Source of the DNA: JBBRHH01 sp038222915
GTDB taxonomy: Bacteria; Planctomycetota; Phycisphaerae; Tepidisphaerales; Tepidisphaeraceae
Reading direction: 5' to 3'
Assembly (NCBI GenBank): GCA_038222915.1
Contig: JBBRHH010000412.1
Coordinates: 1 to 5,729 of the forward strand
DNA: 5,729 bases
Under the pieces are notes generated by a model. The model had not been told where the DNA came from and ran no database searches. It was given only the letters and a program-made list of their open reading frames with translations. Of the stretch, positions 1-5,682 are shown piece after piece; position 1 is the first letter of the stretch; each line of letters starts with the position of its first letter. A program made the translations under genes and the position numbers.

Positions 1-1071
1 GATCAGCATGATGGCATCGGCTTTGTCGACGGTATGTTTGCTCGTGAGGATCAGGCCGTCGTTGCGAATGACGACGCCGGTGGCAGTTGCAAGGTTGAGG
101 TTGTAGGGGTCGAGGCCCTGCATGGGTTCATCGCGACTGGCCATGACAATCCAGGTTGCGGTGGCCCAGTTGGTGGCGGGGTCGAGCTTGTAGCGTTCGC
201 TGAGCTTTTTGGAGAGCTCGATGGCGGGTTTGTAGCGGGCGTCGTGGGTCATTTCTTCGGGCATCATTGCAACTGTTTTGGCGAGATTTTTGGCGAGGCC
301 TTCGCTGTCCTGACTTTCAGCGGCGCGGACGAGAAGGGCGAGGCCTCGCTGGTAGGAGTTTTCGGTGGCGACGATGAGGGCTGCGAGATTGTTGAGCGCC
401 TCGGGAGCGTCGGGACGATTGTGGAGAGCGTTTTCGTAGAACTTGATGGAATCGGGGAATTTCTGGGCGTGGGTGTTGACCCACGCGATCAGGAACAAGA
501 GGGGGTAGGAATTGGGATAGATGCCGCCAACCTCCTGGAGCTTTTTCAGAGCGTCGACGTATTTTTTTTCCTTGATGAGGGCATTCACCGGTTCAAAAGC
601 TTCGTTGGCCTTTGTGAGAATCGCTTTGCGGTTGTTGCCGGAGACCCATTTGTTGTTGATCTTTTCTGCGCCGTCTTCGGCGTAATTCAAATATGTTTCC
701 TGCTCCTTTGCACCAGCGTCGTGGTCAGGTCCAGGCGGTGTGGCGTCGAGAAATTTTTGCCAGAGAGCGATCGCGGCGAGGGGGGTATCGGCGCTGTCCG
801 CCCTTTGGCGGGTGACATTCCATGTGGGCGAGCCGGAAGGGCGCGAGGCCGGGGGTTTGGAAGAGGGGATGGGGGTGTAGGAGATGGAGGTGACTTCGGT
901 GGCGGAGACGATGATCGATTTGCCGTCGGTCGTTTTGATCCACCACTCCTGGCCCTGCTTGATGGCGGTGCCGTTGTATTTGGTGCCGTCTTTCAGCGTA
1001 ATGATATCGGCCTTGGCGAGAGAGGCAGCCAGAATCAGGAGAAAGGCGAGACGCGTAGGAGAGATGGACAT
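1..1071 (-). CDS. Exported TPR / trypsin-like serine protease-type protein, 3' end cut off by window
   Basis: The reading frame runs from ATG at 1071 to the window edge without a stop, giving the first 357 residues. Residues 1-21 form a signal peptide (one basic residue, hydrophobic core LAFLLIL, AKA cleavage site), so the product is exported. Next comes a small beta-rich piece opening with LKDGT (26-30), then a Pro/Ser linker (66-83). A helical part follows with a KWVS motif (141-144) and TPR-like helices (about 162-232; KKYVDALKKL, then ALNNLAAL). From about residue 330 the sequence ATGVVIRNDGLILTSKHTV resembles the start of an S1C/trypsin-like protease domain, where GxGFV...DG.I.TN.HVV is typical; H346 would be the catalytic His. 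The Asp and Ser of the triad lie outside the window, so activity cannot be judged. GGAG at 1079-1082, 7 nt before the ATG, supports the start. It lies 45 bp downstream of the SGNH hydrolase gene, probably in the same operon. Substrate is unknown. Confidence 0.85.
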   Translation of the reverse strand, partial: MSISPTRLAFLLILAASLAKADIITLKDGTKYNGTAIKQGQEWWIKTTDGKSIIVSATEVTSISYTPIPSSKPPASRPSGSPTWNVTRQRADSADTPLAAIALWQKFLDATPPGPDHDAGAKEQETYLNYAEDGAEKINNKWVSGNNRKAILTKANEAFEPVNALIKEKKYVDALKKLQEVGGIYPNSYPLLFLIAWVNTHAQKFPDSIKFYENALHNRPDAPEALNNLAALIVATENSYQRGLALLVRAAESQDSEGLAKNLAKTVAMMPEEMTHDARYKPAIELSKKLSERYKLDPATNWATATWIVMASRDEPMQGLDPYNLNLATATGVVIRNDGLILTSKHTVDKADAIMLI

Positions 1072-1116
1072 GGCGGTTCTCCGTTTGGACGCACTTTCAT
1101 ACCGCGCGGGGATGTA

Positions 1117-1809
1117 TCACTTCAAATGAGGCCGAACGGCGTCGGCGTATATTTTGTAGCCGTCAGCGTTGTTGTGCATGCGGTCGCCGATGAAGAGATC
1201 TTCACGCGGCTTGCCATCGGGACCGAGGAATTGATCCCAGACTTCAATGAAATCGAGATTCTTGCCAGACGCGATGTAATCCTTGAGGAGGGCGTTGGCC
1301 TTTTTGCGTTTTTCGGCCTGCGCCCAGCGGGCGGGGTTGGGGTTGAGGGAGAAGAAGGCGATGCGAGTTTCAGGGAGCTTGGCGTGAATTCTGTCGACGA
1401 AGGCCTGGAAGTCGGCGAGGACCTGTTCGGGGGTTCGGCCGTTGGTCATGTCGTTGCCGCCGGCCCGGAGGATGATGAGGCGGGGTTTGTAGGGGATGGC
1501 GATGCGGTCGGCGAAGTAGACGGAGTCGAGCAGCTCGGAGCCGCCGAAGCCGCGATTGATGACTTTGTCGTCAGGGAAATCCTTTTCGAGAGACCTCCAC
1601 ATGCGGATGCCGGAATCGCCGATGAAGAGGACGCCGTCGGGGGCGGGTGGGGAAATCCTGTCTGCGGCTTCGAAGGCGGCGATTTCTTTTTCGTATTTTG
1701 CGCTGGACGGCTTGGTGGCCGGGTCGGCAGATAGGACGTTCTGAGTCACGAGGAGGGCGAGCGTTGTGATGAGCGTTCCGAGAACGACCCTCTTGGTGCG
1801 TGAATGCAT
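1117..1809 (-). CDS. Exported SGNH/GDSL-family hydrolase (lipase/acylhydrolase type)
   Basis: A 230-residue protein with an N-terminal signal peptide (basic start RTKR, hydrophobic 8-22, likely cleavage after LSA at 28), so it should act in the periplasm or outside. All four SGNH blocks are visible: block I FIGDSGIRMW with nucleophile S66; block II NRGFGGS with oxyanion Gly about 89; block III RAGGNDM with N119; block V DRMHNNADGY with D209 and H212 completing the Ser-Asp-His set. Members hydrolyse ester bonds in lipids, acetylated sugars or peptidoglycan; the substrate here cannot be told from sequence. The length fits a single-domain SGNH enzyme. Its best-matching style is the 'GDSL-like lipase/acylhydrolase' common in planctomycetes (inference). 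The start is supported by GAGG 7 nt upstream. It starts 9 bp after the stop of the pseudouridine synthase gene, which implies co-transcription and possibly coupled translation. Confidence 0.93.
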   Translation of the reverse strand: MHSRTKRVVLGTLITTLALLVTQNVLSADPATKPSSAKYEKEIAAFEAADRISPPAPDGVLFIGDSGIRMWRSLEKDFPDDKVINRGFGGSELLDSVYFADRIAIPYKPRLIILRAGGNDMTNGRTPEQVLADFQAFVDRIHAKLPETRIAFFSLNPNPARWAQAEKRKKANALLKDYIASGKNLDFIEVWDQFLGPDGKPREDLFIGDRMHNNADGYKIYADAVRPHLK

Positions 1810-1816
1810 ACCGATT

Positions 1817-1820
1817 CCTC
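1817..1820 (-). promoter_or_regulatory. Shine-Dalgarno of the SGNH hydrolase, overlapping the upstream stop codon
   Basis: GAGG on the minus strand sits 7 nt before the ATG at 1809. Its first two bases lie inside the TGA stop (1821-1819) of the pseudouridine synthase gene. A ribosome terminating there would cover this site, so translation of the two genes may be coupled. The overlap is seen directly; the coupling is inference. Confidence 0.7.
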
Positions 1821-2655
1821 AAGCTTCGTTGTGACTTCGCCGGCGGGCTTTCTTTGGCTTCTTCTCGACGTCTTCAACTTCTTGATCCTGCGAACCCGGT
1901 TTGGCGGGTGGTTTGACGGATTGCTTGAGTTCGCGCACTTCTTTGGGAGAGAGAGGTCGGAACTGGCCGACGCCCAGGCCATGGAGGGTCAGGGGTCCCA
2001 TCTTGATGCGCATGAGGTCGCATACTTTGTGGCCGACGCTTGCGAGCATGCGTCGCACCTGTCGATTTCGGCCTTCGCGGATGCTTACTTCGAGGACTGT
2101 TTGATGACGGGTGCGATGGGAGATGCGGAGGAGGGTGCGGCCGGTCTTGAAGCCCTGGCCGGAGCGGTCGGCGAGCCAGATTCCTTTTTGGAGTTCTTCG
2201 AGCGTTTCGGGGGCTACGAAGCCGTCGACTACGGCTCGGTACGTTTTGGAGACGCCGTAGCGCGGGTGGGTGAGCTTGTTGGTGAGATCGCCGTCGTTGG
2301 TGAGGAGGAGGAGGCCACGGGATTCGGCGTCGAGGCGGCCGACGGGGTAGAGGCGCGGGCCGATGGGAGGCAGCAGGTCGATGGCGCGGCGCTGCTCGCC
2401 CTGGGCGACGTTGGTGCTGACGACGCCTTTGGGCTTGTTGAGGAGGATGTAATATCGCTTGGCGATTTTCGGCTCGCCGGTTTTTACGACCTCGTCGTCC
2501 ACTTCAAGGGTGTCTTTGTTGGGGTCGACGAGAATGGGAAGGCTGCGGACAACTTTGCCGTTGACGCTGACCCGGCCCTGAAGGACCATTTCTTCGATGT
2601 TGCGACGGGAGGCCACTCCGGCGTTGGCCAGGATTTTTTGGATTCGTTCTTTCAT
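1819..2655 (-). CDS. rluB: rRNA pseudouridine synthase, RsuA/RluB family
   Basis: Converts a specific uridine of ribosomal RNA to pseudouridine; RluB acts on 23S rRNA (U2605 in E. coli numbering), RsuA on 16S. From the ATG at 2655 the protein has 278 residues. An S4 RNA-binding domain covers about 3-50 (ERIQKILANAGVASRR, then GRVSVNGKVV). The catalytic domain follows with LLNKPKGVVST (71-81) and the active-site motif PVGRLDAESRGLLLLTNDGDL (104-124), catalytic Asp D109. The family-typical IREGRNRQVRRML block lies near the C-terminus. A basic, low-complexity tail (KKPKKARRRS) ends the protein and may aid rRNA binding. The motif form (PVGRLD...GLLLLTNDG) is nearer RluB than RsuA; target identity is inference. 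An in-frame GTG at 2697 would add 14 residues, but family members start just before the S4 domain, so ATG at 2655 is preferred. Neither start has a clear Shine-Dalgarno. Confidence 0.93.
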   Translation of the reverse strand: MKERIQKILANAGVASRRNIEEMVLQGRVSVNGKVVRSLPILVDPNKDTLEVDDEVVKTGEPKIAKRYYILLNKPKGVVSTNVAQGEQRRAIDLLPPIGPRLYPVGRLDAESRGLLLLTNDGDLTNKLTHPRYGVSKTYRAVVDGFVAPETLEELQKGIWLADRSGQGFKTGRTLLRISHRTRHQTVLEVSIREGRNRQVRRMLASVGHKVCDLMRIKMGPLTLHGLGVGQFRPLSPKEVRELKQSVKPPAKPGSQDQEVEDVEKKPKKARRRSHNEA

Positions 2656-2672
2656 GGGGAAACGGGGATGGT

Positions 2673-2706
2673 AACCGTTTGACAGCGGTTTCACCACGAA
2701 CGGTGG
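2673..2706. repeat. Two short inverted repeats in the manA-rluB gap
   Basis: AACCG (2673-2677) pairs with CGGTT (2686-2690) over an 8-nt loop, and CCAC (2694-2697) pairs with GTGG (2703-2706) over a 5-nt loop. Both lie in the 67-bp gap after manA and before the rluB ATG. Neither is followed by a T-run on the minus strand, so they do not look like an intrinsic terminator. They are short enough to occur by chance. Confidence 0.25.
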
Positions 2707-2722
2707 AAGTTACGCAGCGAGA

Positions 2723-3751
2723 TCAGCTTGTTTTGGTTGGGAAGGTTGCTTCGAGCCAGATGCAATCGGTTTTGGTTTTAATTATGGGCGTGTCCATTTC
2801 AGCGGGAAGGAAGACGGTCTCGCCTTTGGACAGGGGCACTGGGTCCTTGATTCCTTTGACCGTGATTTGGGCCTGGCCTTCAAGCATGATCCAGACGACG
2901 GGTTCGTCGTAGGGAATCGGTTCTTCGACGCCTTCAGTGAAGCGGACCTTTTCGAGTTTGAAGTGCTCGCAGCTTACGAGTTGGGAGACGGTGGTGAAGA
3001 TGCCGCCTACGTGGGCGCGCGGTGAAGTCGGGGGTTCTTCGCCGAAGTTGATGCACTGCATGGCCTGGTTGACGTGGAGTGTGCGGCGTTGGCCGGTGGA
3101 GGCGTCTATCCGGTTGAAATCGAAGACGCGGAAGGTGGTGTCGCTGGGGGTTTGGACTTCGGCGACTAGGATGCCTTTGCCCAGCGCGTGGACAGTGCCA
3201 CTGGGGAGGTAGAAGCAACTGCCTTCTTTGACTGGAATGGCGTTGATTAGATCTTCGACCGTACCGTTATTACAGGCCGTTTCGAACTGATGGCGGGTGA
3301 CGCCCTTTCTGAGGCCTTTGAATAAAACCGAGCCAGGATCGCTTTGGATGACGTACCAGGCTTCGCTCTTGAGGTGCGCTCCGGGGTTGCTGGCGGCATA
3401 AGCTTCGTCGGGGTGGACCTGGACGGAGAGGTGTTCTCGGGCGTCGAGGAATTTGATGAGGATGGGGAATTGGCCGCTTGGCGAGACGAGGGGAACGTCG
3501 CCGTGAAGTTGACGGCCAAATTCAGTGACAAGTGAATGGAGGGTTCGGCCTGCCATGGGGCCGTTGGCGACTTCGGCGCTGATCCAATCGCTTGAGTTAT
3601 TGAGGACGCCGGGAGGGAAGTCGTAGAGTTCCCAACTCTCGCCGATTTGAGCGTTGGGGGGGAGCGTGCGGCCGAGGACGGTTTCAAATTTTCGTCCTCC
3701 CCAAATCTTTTCGAGGAGCAGGGGCTTGAACTTCAACGGATATAATGCCAT
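2723..3751 (-). CDS. manA: Mannose-6-phosphate isomerase, class I (phosphomannose isomerase)
   Basis: Interconverts mannose 6-phosphate and fructose 6-phosphate in the cytoplasm, linking mannose use and GDP-mannose supply to glycolysis. The 342-residue protein is of the shorter, Bacillus-like class I type, a zinc-dependent cupin. It opens with LKFKPLLLEKIWGGRKF. Zinc ligands are visible as Q111 and H113 in LSVQVHPDE, E130 in KSEAWYVI and H188 in LPSGTVHALGKGILVAEVQ; R208 in SDTTFRVFDFNR is the conserved active-site arginine. A second cupin half runs through WIMLEGQAQITV to the C-terminus. The frame stays open far upstream (to 4135), but homology begins at MALYPLKF, so ATG at 3751 is chosen; ATG at 3760 (adding MRT) is possible. 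There is no good Shine-Dalgarno, and the candidate promoter would give an almost leaderless mRNA. It is the first gene of the minus-strand cluster and diverges from the phoH-type gene. Confidence 0.95.
   Translation of the reverse strand: MALYPLKFKPLLLEKIWGGRKFETVLGRTLPPNAQIGESWELYDFPPGVLNNSSDWISAEVANGPMAGRTLHSLVTEFGRQLHGDVPLVSPSGQFPILIKFLDAREHLSVQVHPDEAYAASNPGAHLKSEAWYVIQSDPGSVLFKGLRKGVTRHQFETACNNGTVEDLINAIPVKEGSCFYLPSGTVHALGKGILVAEVQTPSDTTFRVFDFNRIDASTGQRRTLHVNQAMQCINFGEEPPTSPRAHVGGIFTTVSQLVSCEHFKLEKVRFTEGVEEPIPYDEPVVWIMLEGQAQITVKGIKDPVPLSKGETVFLPAEMDTPIIKTKTDCIWLEATFPTKTS
3741..3746 (+). promoter_or_regulatory. Candidate -10 box for the phoH-type gene, inside the manA 5' coding region
   Basis: A perfect TATAAT lies on the plus strand 42 bp before the phoH ATG, within codons 2-4 of manA. 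Transcription would start near 3753 and leave a leader of about 36 nt holding the Shine-Dalgarno. No good -35 hexamer is seen at the 16-18 bp distance, and there is no extended TGn. A perfect hexamer is expected about once by chance over both strands of a window this size, so position is the main support. Confidence 0.4.
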
Positions 3752-3760
3752 CGTCCGCAT

Positions 3761-3789
3761 GTGATACGCCAAGAGTTGGGGGGTGACAA
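3761..3789 (-). promoter_or_regulatory. Candidate sigma70-type promoter for manA
   Basis: On the minus strand, TTGTCA (3789-3784, five of six matches to TTGACA) is separated by exactly 17 bp from TATCAC (3766-3761, four of six matches to TATAAT). The start would fall near 3754, three bases before the manA ATG, predicting a nearly leaderless mRNA, which agrees with the missing Shine-Dalgarno. The -35 box overlaps the first base of the phoH start codon. It was found by inspection only. Confidence 0.4.
3778..3786 (+). promoter_or_regulatory. Shine-Dalgarno deciding the phoH-type start
   Basis: GGGGGGTGA resembles the GGAGGTGA complement of the 16S rRNA end with one mismatch, and its G-run ends 5 nt before ATG at 3789. 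The in-frame GTG at 3783 lies inside this element and so would have no ribosome site of its own. This favours ATG. Confidence 0.6.
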
Positions 3790-5162
3790 TGGAAACGGAT
3801 GTGGATGGAATGATTCCGAACGGTGACCGCAAATATTTCGTCGTTGATACCAATGTCCTGCTGCACAACCCCAATGCCATTTTCCTTTTTGCGGACAATG
3901 AAGTCATTATTCCGTTTGACGTTGTGGAGGAATTGGACAAGTTCAAGACCGGGAGCGACGACCTTGGCCGCAATGCGCGGACGGTGATTCGGCATCTGGA
4001 TCGGTTGCGCCTTGGCGGGAAACTTTCGGAGGGCGTACCTGTGCCGGAGACGGGTGGACGGGTTCGGGTGGTGGTGGACGAGGAACAGAAGCTTTGTCCG
4101 CACCTGACGGTGAATTCCCCTGACAATCGGATCATCTGCTGTGCTTATAACCTGAAGGCCGAGGGGAAGCCGGTGGTTTTCATTTCCAAGGACATCAATG
4201 CGCGCATCAAGAGCGATACGCTGGGGATTCAGACGGAGGACTTTGAAGCGCAAAAGGTGGATTTTGACCGGCTGTATACGGGCTGGCGCGAGATGAAAGT
4301 TTCGTCGGCGGCGATCAATCAACTGTTCAGCCAGAAGCAACTGGCGATGGGGAACACAGATTTATTTGCCAATGAGTTTGTGCTGCTCCGGGACGAGGCC
4401 GAGGAATCGCACACGGCATTGACGCGGTATCACGCGGACACCGAGACGCTGATGCCGGTAAGGCCGAGACGGACGCCGCCGTTTGGGATAGTGCCAAGGA
4501 ATTTGCAGCAGACGATGGCGCTGGATCTCTTGCTGGATGATTCGATCAAATTGGTAACGCTGCTTGGGTCGGCGGGAACCGGCAAGACACTGTTGGCGCT
4601 GGCGGCCGGGATGAGCAAGGTAGTGAAGGACGAGGTGTATCAGAAACTGCTGGTGGCGCGGCCGATCATGCCGCTAGGCCGCGATATCGGTTATTTGCCG
4701 GGCGACAAGGATGAAAAGCTGACAGCCTGGATGCAGCCGATCTTCGACAACATGGCGTATCTATTGTCGAACCGCTTGTCGAATGAAGGACAGACGACTG
4801 CACACGCGACGTTGTCGACGGTCGAGCAGCGAATTCGGCAATTGCTGGAGAGTGGGGAGGTGGTGATGGAGCCGCTGACCTATATCAGAGGCCGAAGTAT
4901 TCCGCATCAGTTTATGATCGTGGACGAAAGCCAGAACCTGACGCCGCACGAGGTGAAGACGATCGCCAGCCGAGTGGGCGAAGGCACCAAGCTGGTGCTG
5001 ACCGGAGATCCAAGCCAAATCGACAATCCTTACCTGGACTCGAGCAGCAATGGACTTTCGTATCTCGTGGAGCGATTGAAGGGCAAGTCGATTGTGGGCC
5101 ATATTACGCTGGCCAAGAGCGAACGGTCGGATTTAGCAAGCCTGGTCGCGTTGGAACTGTAA
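3789..5162 (+). CDS. PIN-PhoH fusion ATPase/ribonuclease (YlaK/PhoH2 type)
   Basis: A 457-residue cytoplasmic protein with two domains. The N-terminal PIN-like nuclease domain (about 14-150) begins YFVVDTNVLLHNP; candidate metal-binding acidic residues are D20, E47/E48 with D50, D112 (DNRII) and D135 (SKDINARIKSD). The C-terminal PhoH domain (about 235-455) is a P-loop ATPase with Walker A GSAGTGKT (260-267), Walker B FMIVDESQ (D379, E380) and the TGDPSQID motif (405-412). PIN-PhoH proteins of this type (B. subtilis YlaK, mycobacterial PhoH2) are about 430-460 residues; PhoH2 has been reported as an RNA helicase and RNase. RNA unwinding coupled to cleavage is therefore the best guess. All key motifs are intact. 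A GTG start at 3783 would add two residues. It diverges from manA across a 37-bp gap, and no antitoxin-like gene overlaps its start, unlike mycobacterial phoH2. Confidence 0.95.
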   Translation: METDVDGMIPNGDRKYFVVDTNVLLHNPNAIFLFADNEVIIPFDVVEELDKFKTGSDDLGRNARTVIRHLDRLRLGGKLSEGVPVPETGGRVRVVVDEEQKLCPHLTVNSPDNRIICCAYNLKAEGKPVVFISKDINARIKSDTLGIQTEDFEAQKVDFDRLYTGWREMKVSSAAINQLFSQKQLAMGNTDLFANEFVLLRDEAEESHTALTRYHADTETLMPVRPRRTPPFGIVPRNLQQTMALDLLLDDSIKLVTLLGSAGTGKTLLALAAGMSKVVKDEVYQKLLVARPIMPLGRDIGYLPGDKDEKLTAWMQPIFDNMAYLLSNRLSNEGQTTAHATLSTVEQRIRQLLESGEVVMEPLTYIRGRSIPHQFMIVDESQNLTPHEVKTIASRVGEGTKLVLTGDPSQIDNPYLDSSSNGLSYLVERLKGKSIVGHITLAKSERSDLASLVALEL

Positions 5163-5194
5163 AAAAAGCACGGACAAGCAATGCCTGTCCGTGC
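5161..5194 (-). terminator. Rho-independent terminator of the KGG-repeat gene
   Basis: A perfect 9-bp stem, GCACGGACA (5168-5176) with TGTCCGTGC (5186-5194), encloses a 9-nt loop. Read on the minus strand it is followed at once by seven T residues (complement of the A-run 5161-5167), the classical intrinsic terminator form. It starts 34 bp after the stop of the KGG-repeat gene. The plus-strand side has no T-run, so it would be weak for phoH. The T-run includes two bases of the phoH TAA stop. Confidence 0.85.
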
Positions 5195-5228
5195 CTTGGA
5201 TTCGAATGGTCGAAAAGAGTAAGCCGAC

Positions 5229-5669
5229 TTACAGCATGTGCTGGCTGTCGCTCTTGCGGCTCTCGCCCTTTTGGCCCTCGCCCTTGTTGCTGTCGCTGCG
5301 ATGGGCTTCGCCGGGGGCGATCTGCTCGGACTGTTCTGGTGAACGGCCACGGCTCTGACCGCCTTCGCGGCCAATCTCGCTCATGTGTCCACGATCGCGG
5401 CTGACGCGTTCGCCGCCCTTGCGACCGATCTGGCTCATGTGTTCGCGGTTCTGGCTGACGCTCTCGCCGCCCTTGCGGCCGATGCTGGCCATGTGCTCGC
5501 GATTCTGGCTCACGCTCTCGCCACCCTTGCGACCCGCAGCGCGGGCTTCGTCGGTGGAGAACTCGTGTGCAGTTCCTTTTTCGTGAGCAGCTTTTCCACC
5601 CTTGCGGGCGATCTCACGTTGACGTTCGCGGTCCATTGATGCGAACCCTCGGTTGCTCGTCGATCCCAT
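5229..5669 (-). CDS. KGG-repeat stress-type protein (YciG/con-10-like)
   Basis: A small, very hydrophilic protein of 146 residues with no signal peptide or membrane segment. It opens with RGFASMDRERQREIARKGG and carries HEKGTAHEF, hallmarks of the stress-induced bacterial acidophilic repeat family (KGG motif; E. coli YciG and YmdF, fungal Con-10). KGG occurs at 23-25, 48-50, 66-68 and 84-86, with a degenerate EGG at 102-104. Three tandem 18-residue units span 46-99. The last 45 residues are low complexity (Ser, Gly, Glu, Gln, Lys) and probably disordered. Family members are linked to general stress, desiccation or sporulation, but their molecular role is not known. ATG at 5669 is supported by AAAGGAG at 5676-5682, six bases upstream, and by the conserved RGFASMD ahead of the inner Met. 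It has its own terminator and converges on the phoH-type gene. Confidence 0.93.
   Translation of the reverse strand: MGSTSNRGFASMDRERQREIARKGGKAAHEKGTAHEFSTDEARAAGRKGGESVSQNREHMASIGRKGGESVSQNREHMSQIGRKGGERVSRDRGHMSEIGREGGQSRGRSPEQSEQIAPGEAHRSDSNKGEGQKGESRKSDSQHML
5373..5534 (-). repeat. Three tandem 54-bp coding repeats in the KGG gene
   Basis: Units 5534-5481, 5480-5427 and 5426-5373 each encode 18 residues of the form GRKGGESVSQNREHMxxI; the third reads GERVSRDRGHM. Units one and two match at about 44 of 54 bases. A partial fourth unit (GREGGQS) follows. The repeat lies wholly within the reading frame. Confidence 0.9.
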
Positions 5670-5675
5670 GACTTG

Positions 5676-5682
5676 CTCCTTT
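5676..5682 (-). promoter_or_regulatory. Strong Shine-Dalgarno of the KGG-repeat gene
   Basis: AAAGGAG on the minus strand lies six bases before ATG 5669. It is the closest match to the consensus in the window and fixes the start, which suggests efficient translation. No convincing promoter is visible in the remaining 47 bp to the window edge. Confidence 0.8.

Noticed and set aside
34..1734. A 566-codon open frame on the plus strand spanning two minus-strand genes.
   Set aside because: It lies in codon register opposite the GDSL hydrolase and the TPR/protease gene. Both have signal peptides, ribosome sites and family motifs; the plus frame has none and is open because TTA, CTA and TCA codons are avoided on the minus strand.
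1804..2682. A 292-codon plus-strand open frame opposite the pseudouridine synthase.
   Set aside because: It mirrors the rluB-type gene in register, has no recognisable motif, and its composition (Gly, Ala, Val, Asp, Glu) is typical of an antisense shadow.
3752..4135. N-terminal extension of manA by about 128 residues.
   Set aside because: The extra part is Ser/Thr/Arg-rich shadow of the phoH-type gene; class I isomerase homology begins at MALYPLKF.
3752..5162. Toxin-antitoxin pair like mycobacterial phoAT-phoH2.
   Set aside because: No small gene overlaps the phoH start; the upstream 37 bp end at the divergent manA, and the downstream neighbour is a convergent KGG-repeat gene with its own terminator.
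5195..5228. tRNA-like T-arm fragment (TTCGAATCC on the minus strand).
   Set aside because: No acceptor, D-arm or anticodon arm can be built around it; it is a short chance palindrome (ATTCGAAT, 5200-5207).
5373..5534. CRISPR-like array, from regular 54-bp periodicity.
   Set aside because: Units abut without spacers, are translated in frame as 18-residue KGG units, and differ mainly at codon third positions.
5383..5639. Repetitive plus-strand open frames over the KGG gene.
   Set aside because: They are the reverse reading of the 54-bp repeats; the minus strand has the family motifs, a strong Shine-Dalgarno and a terminator.
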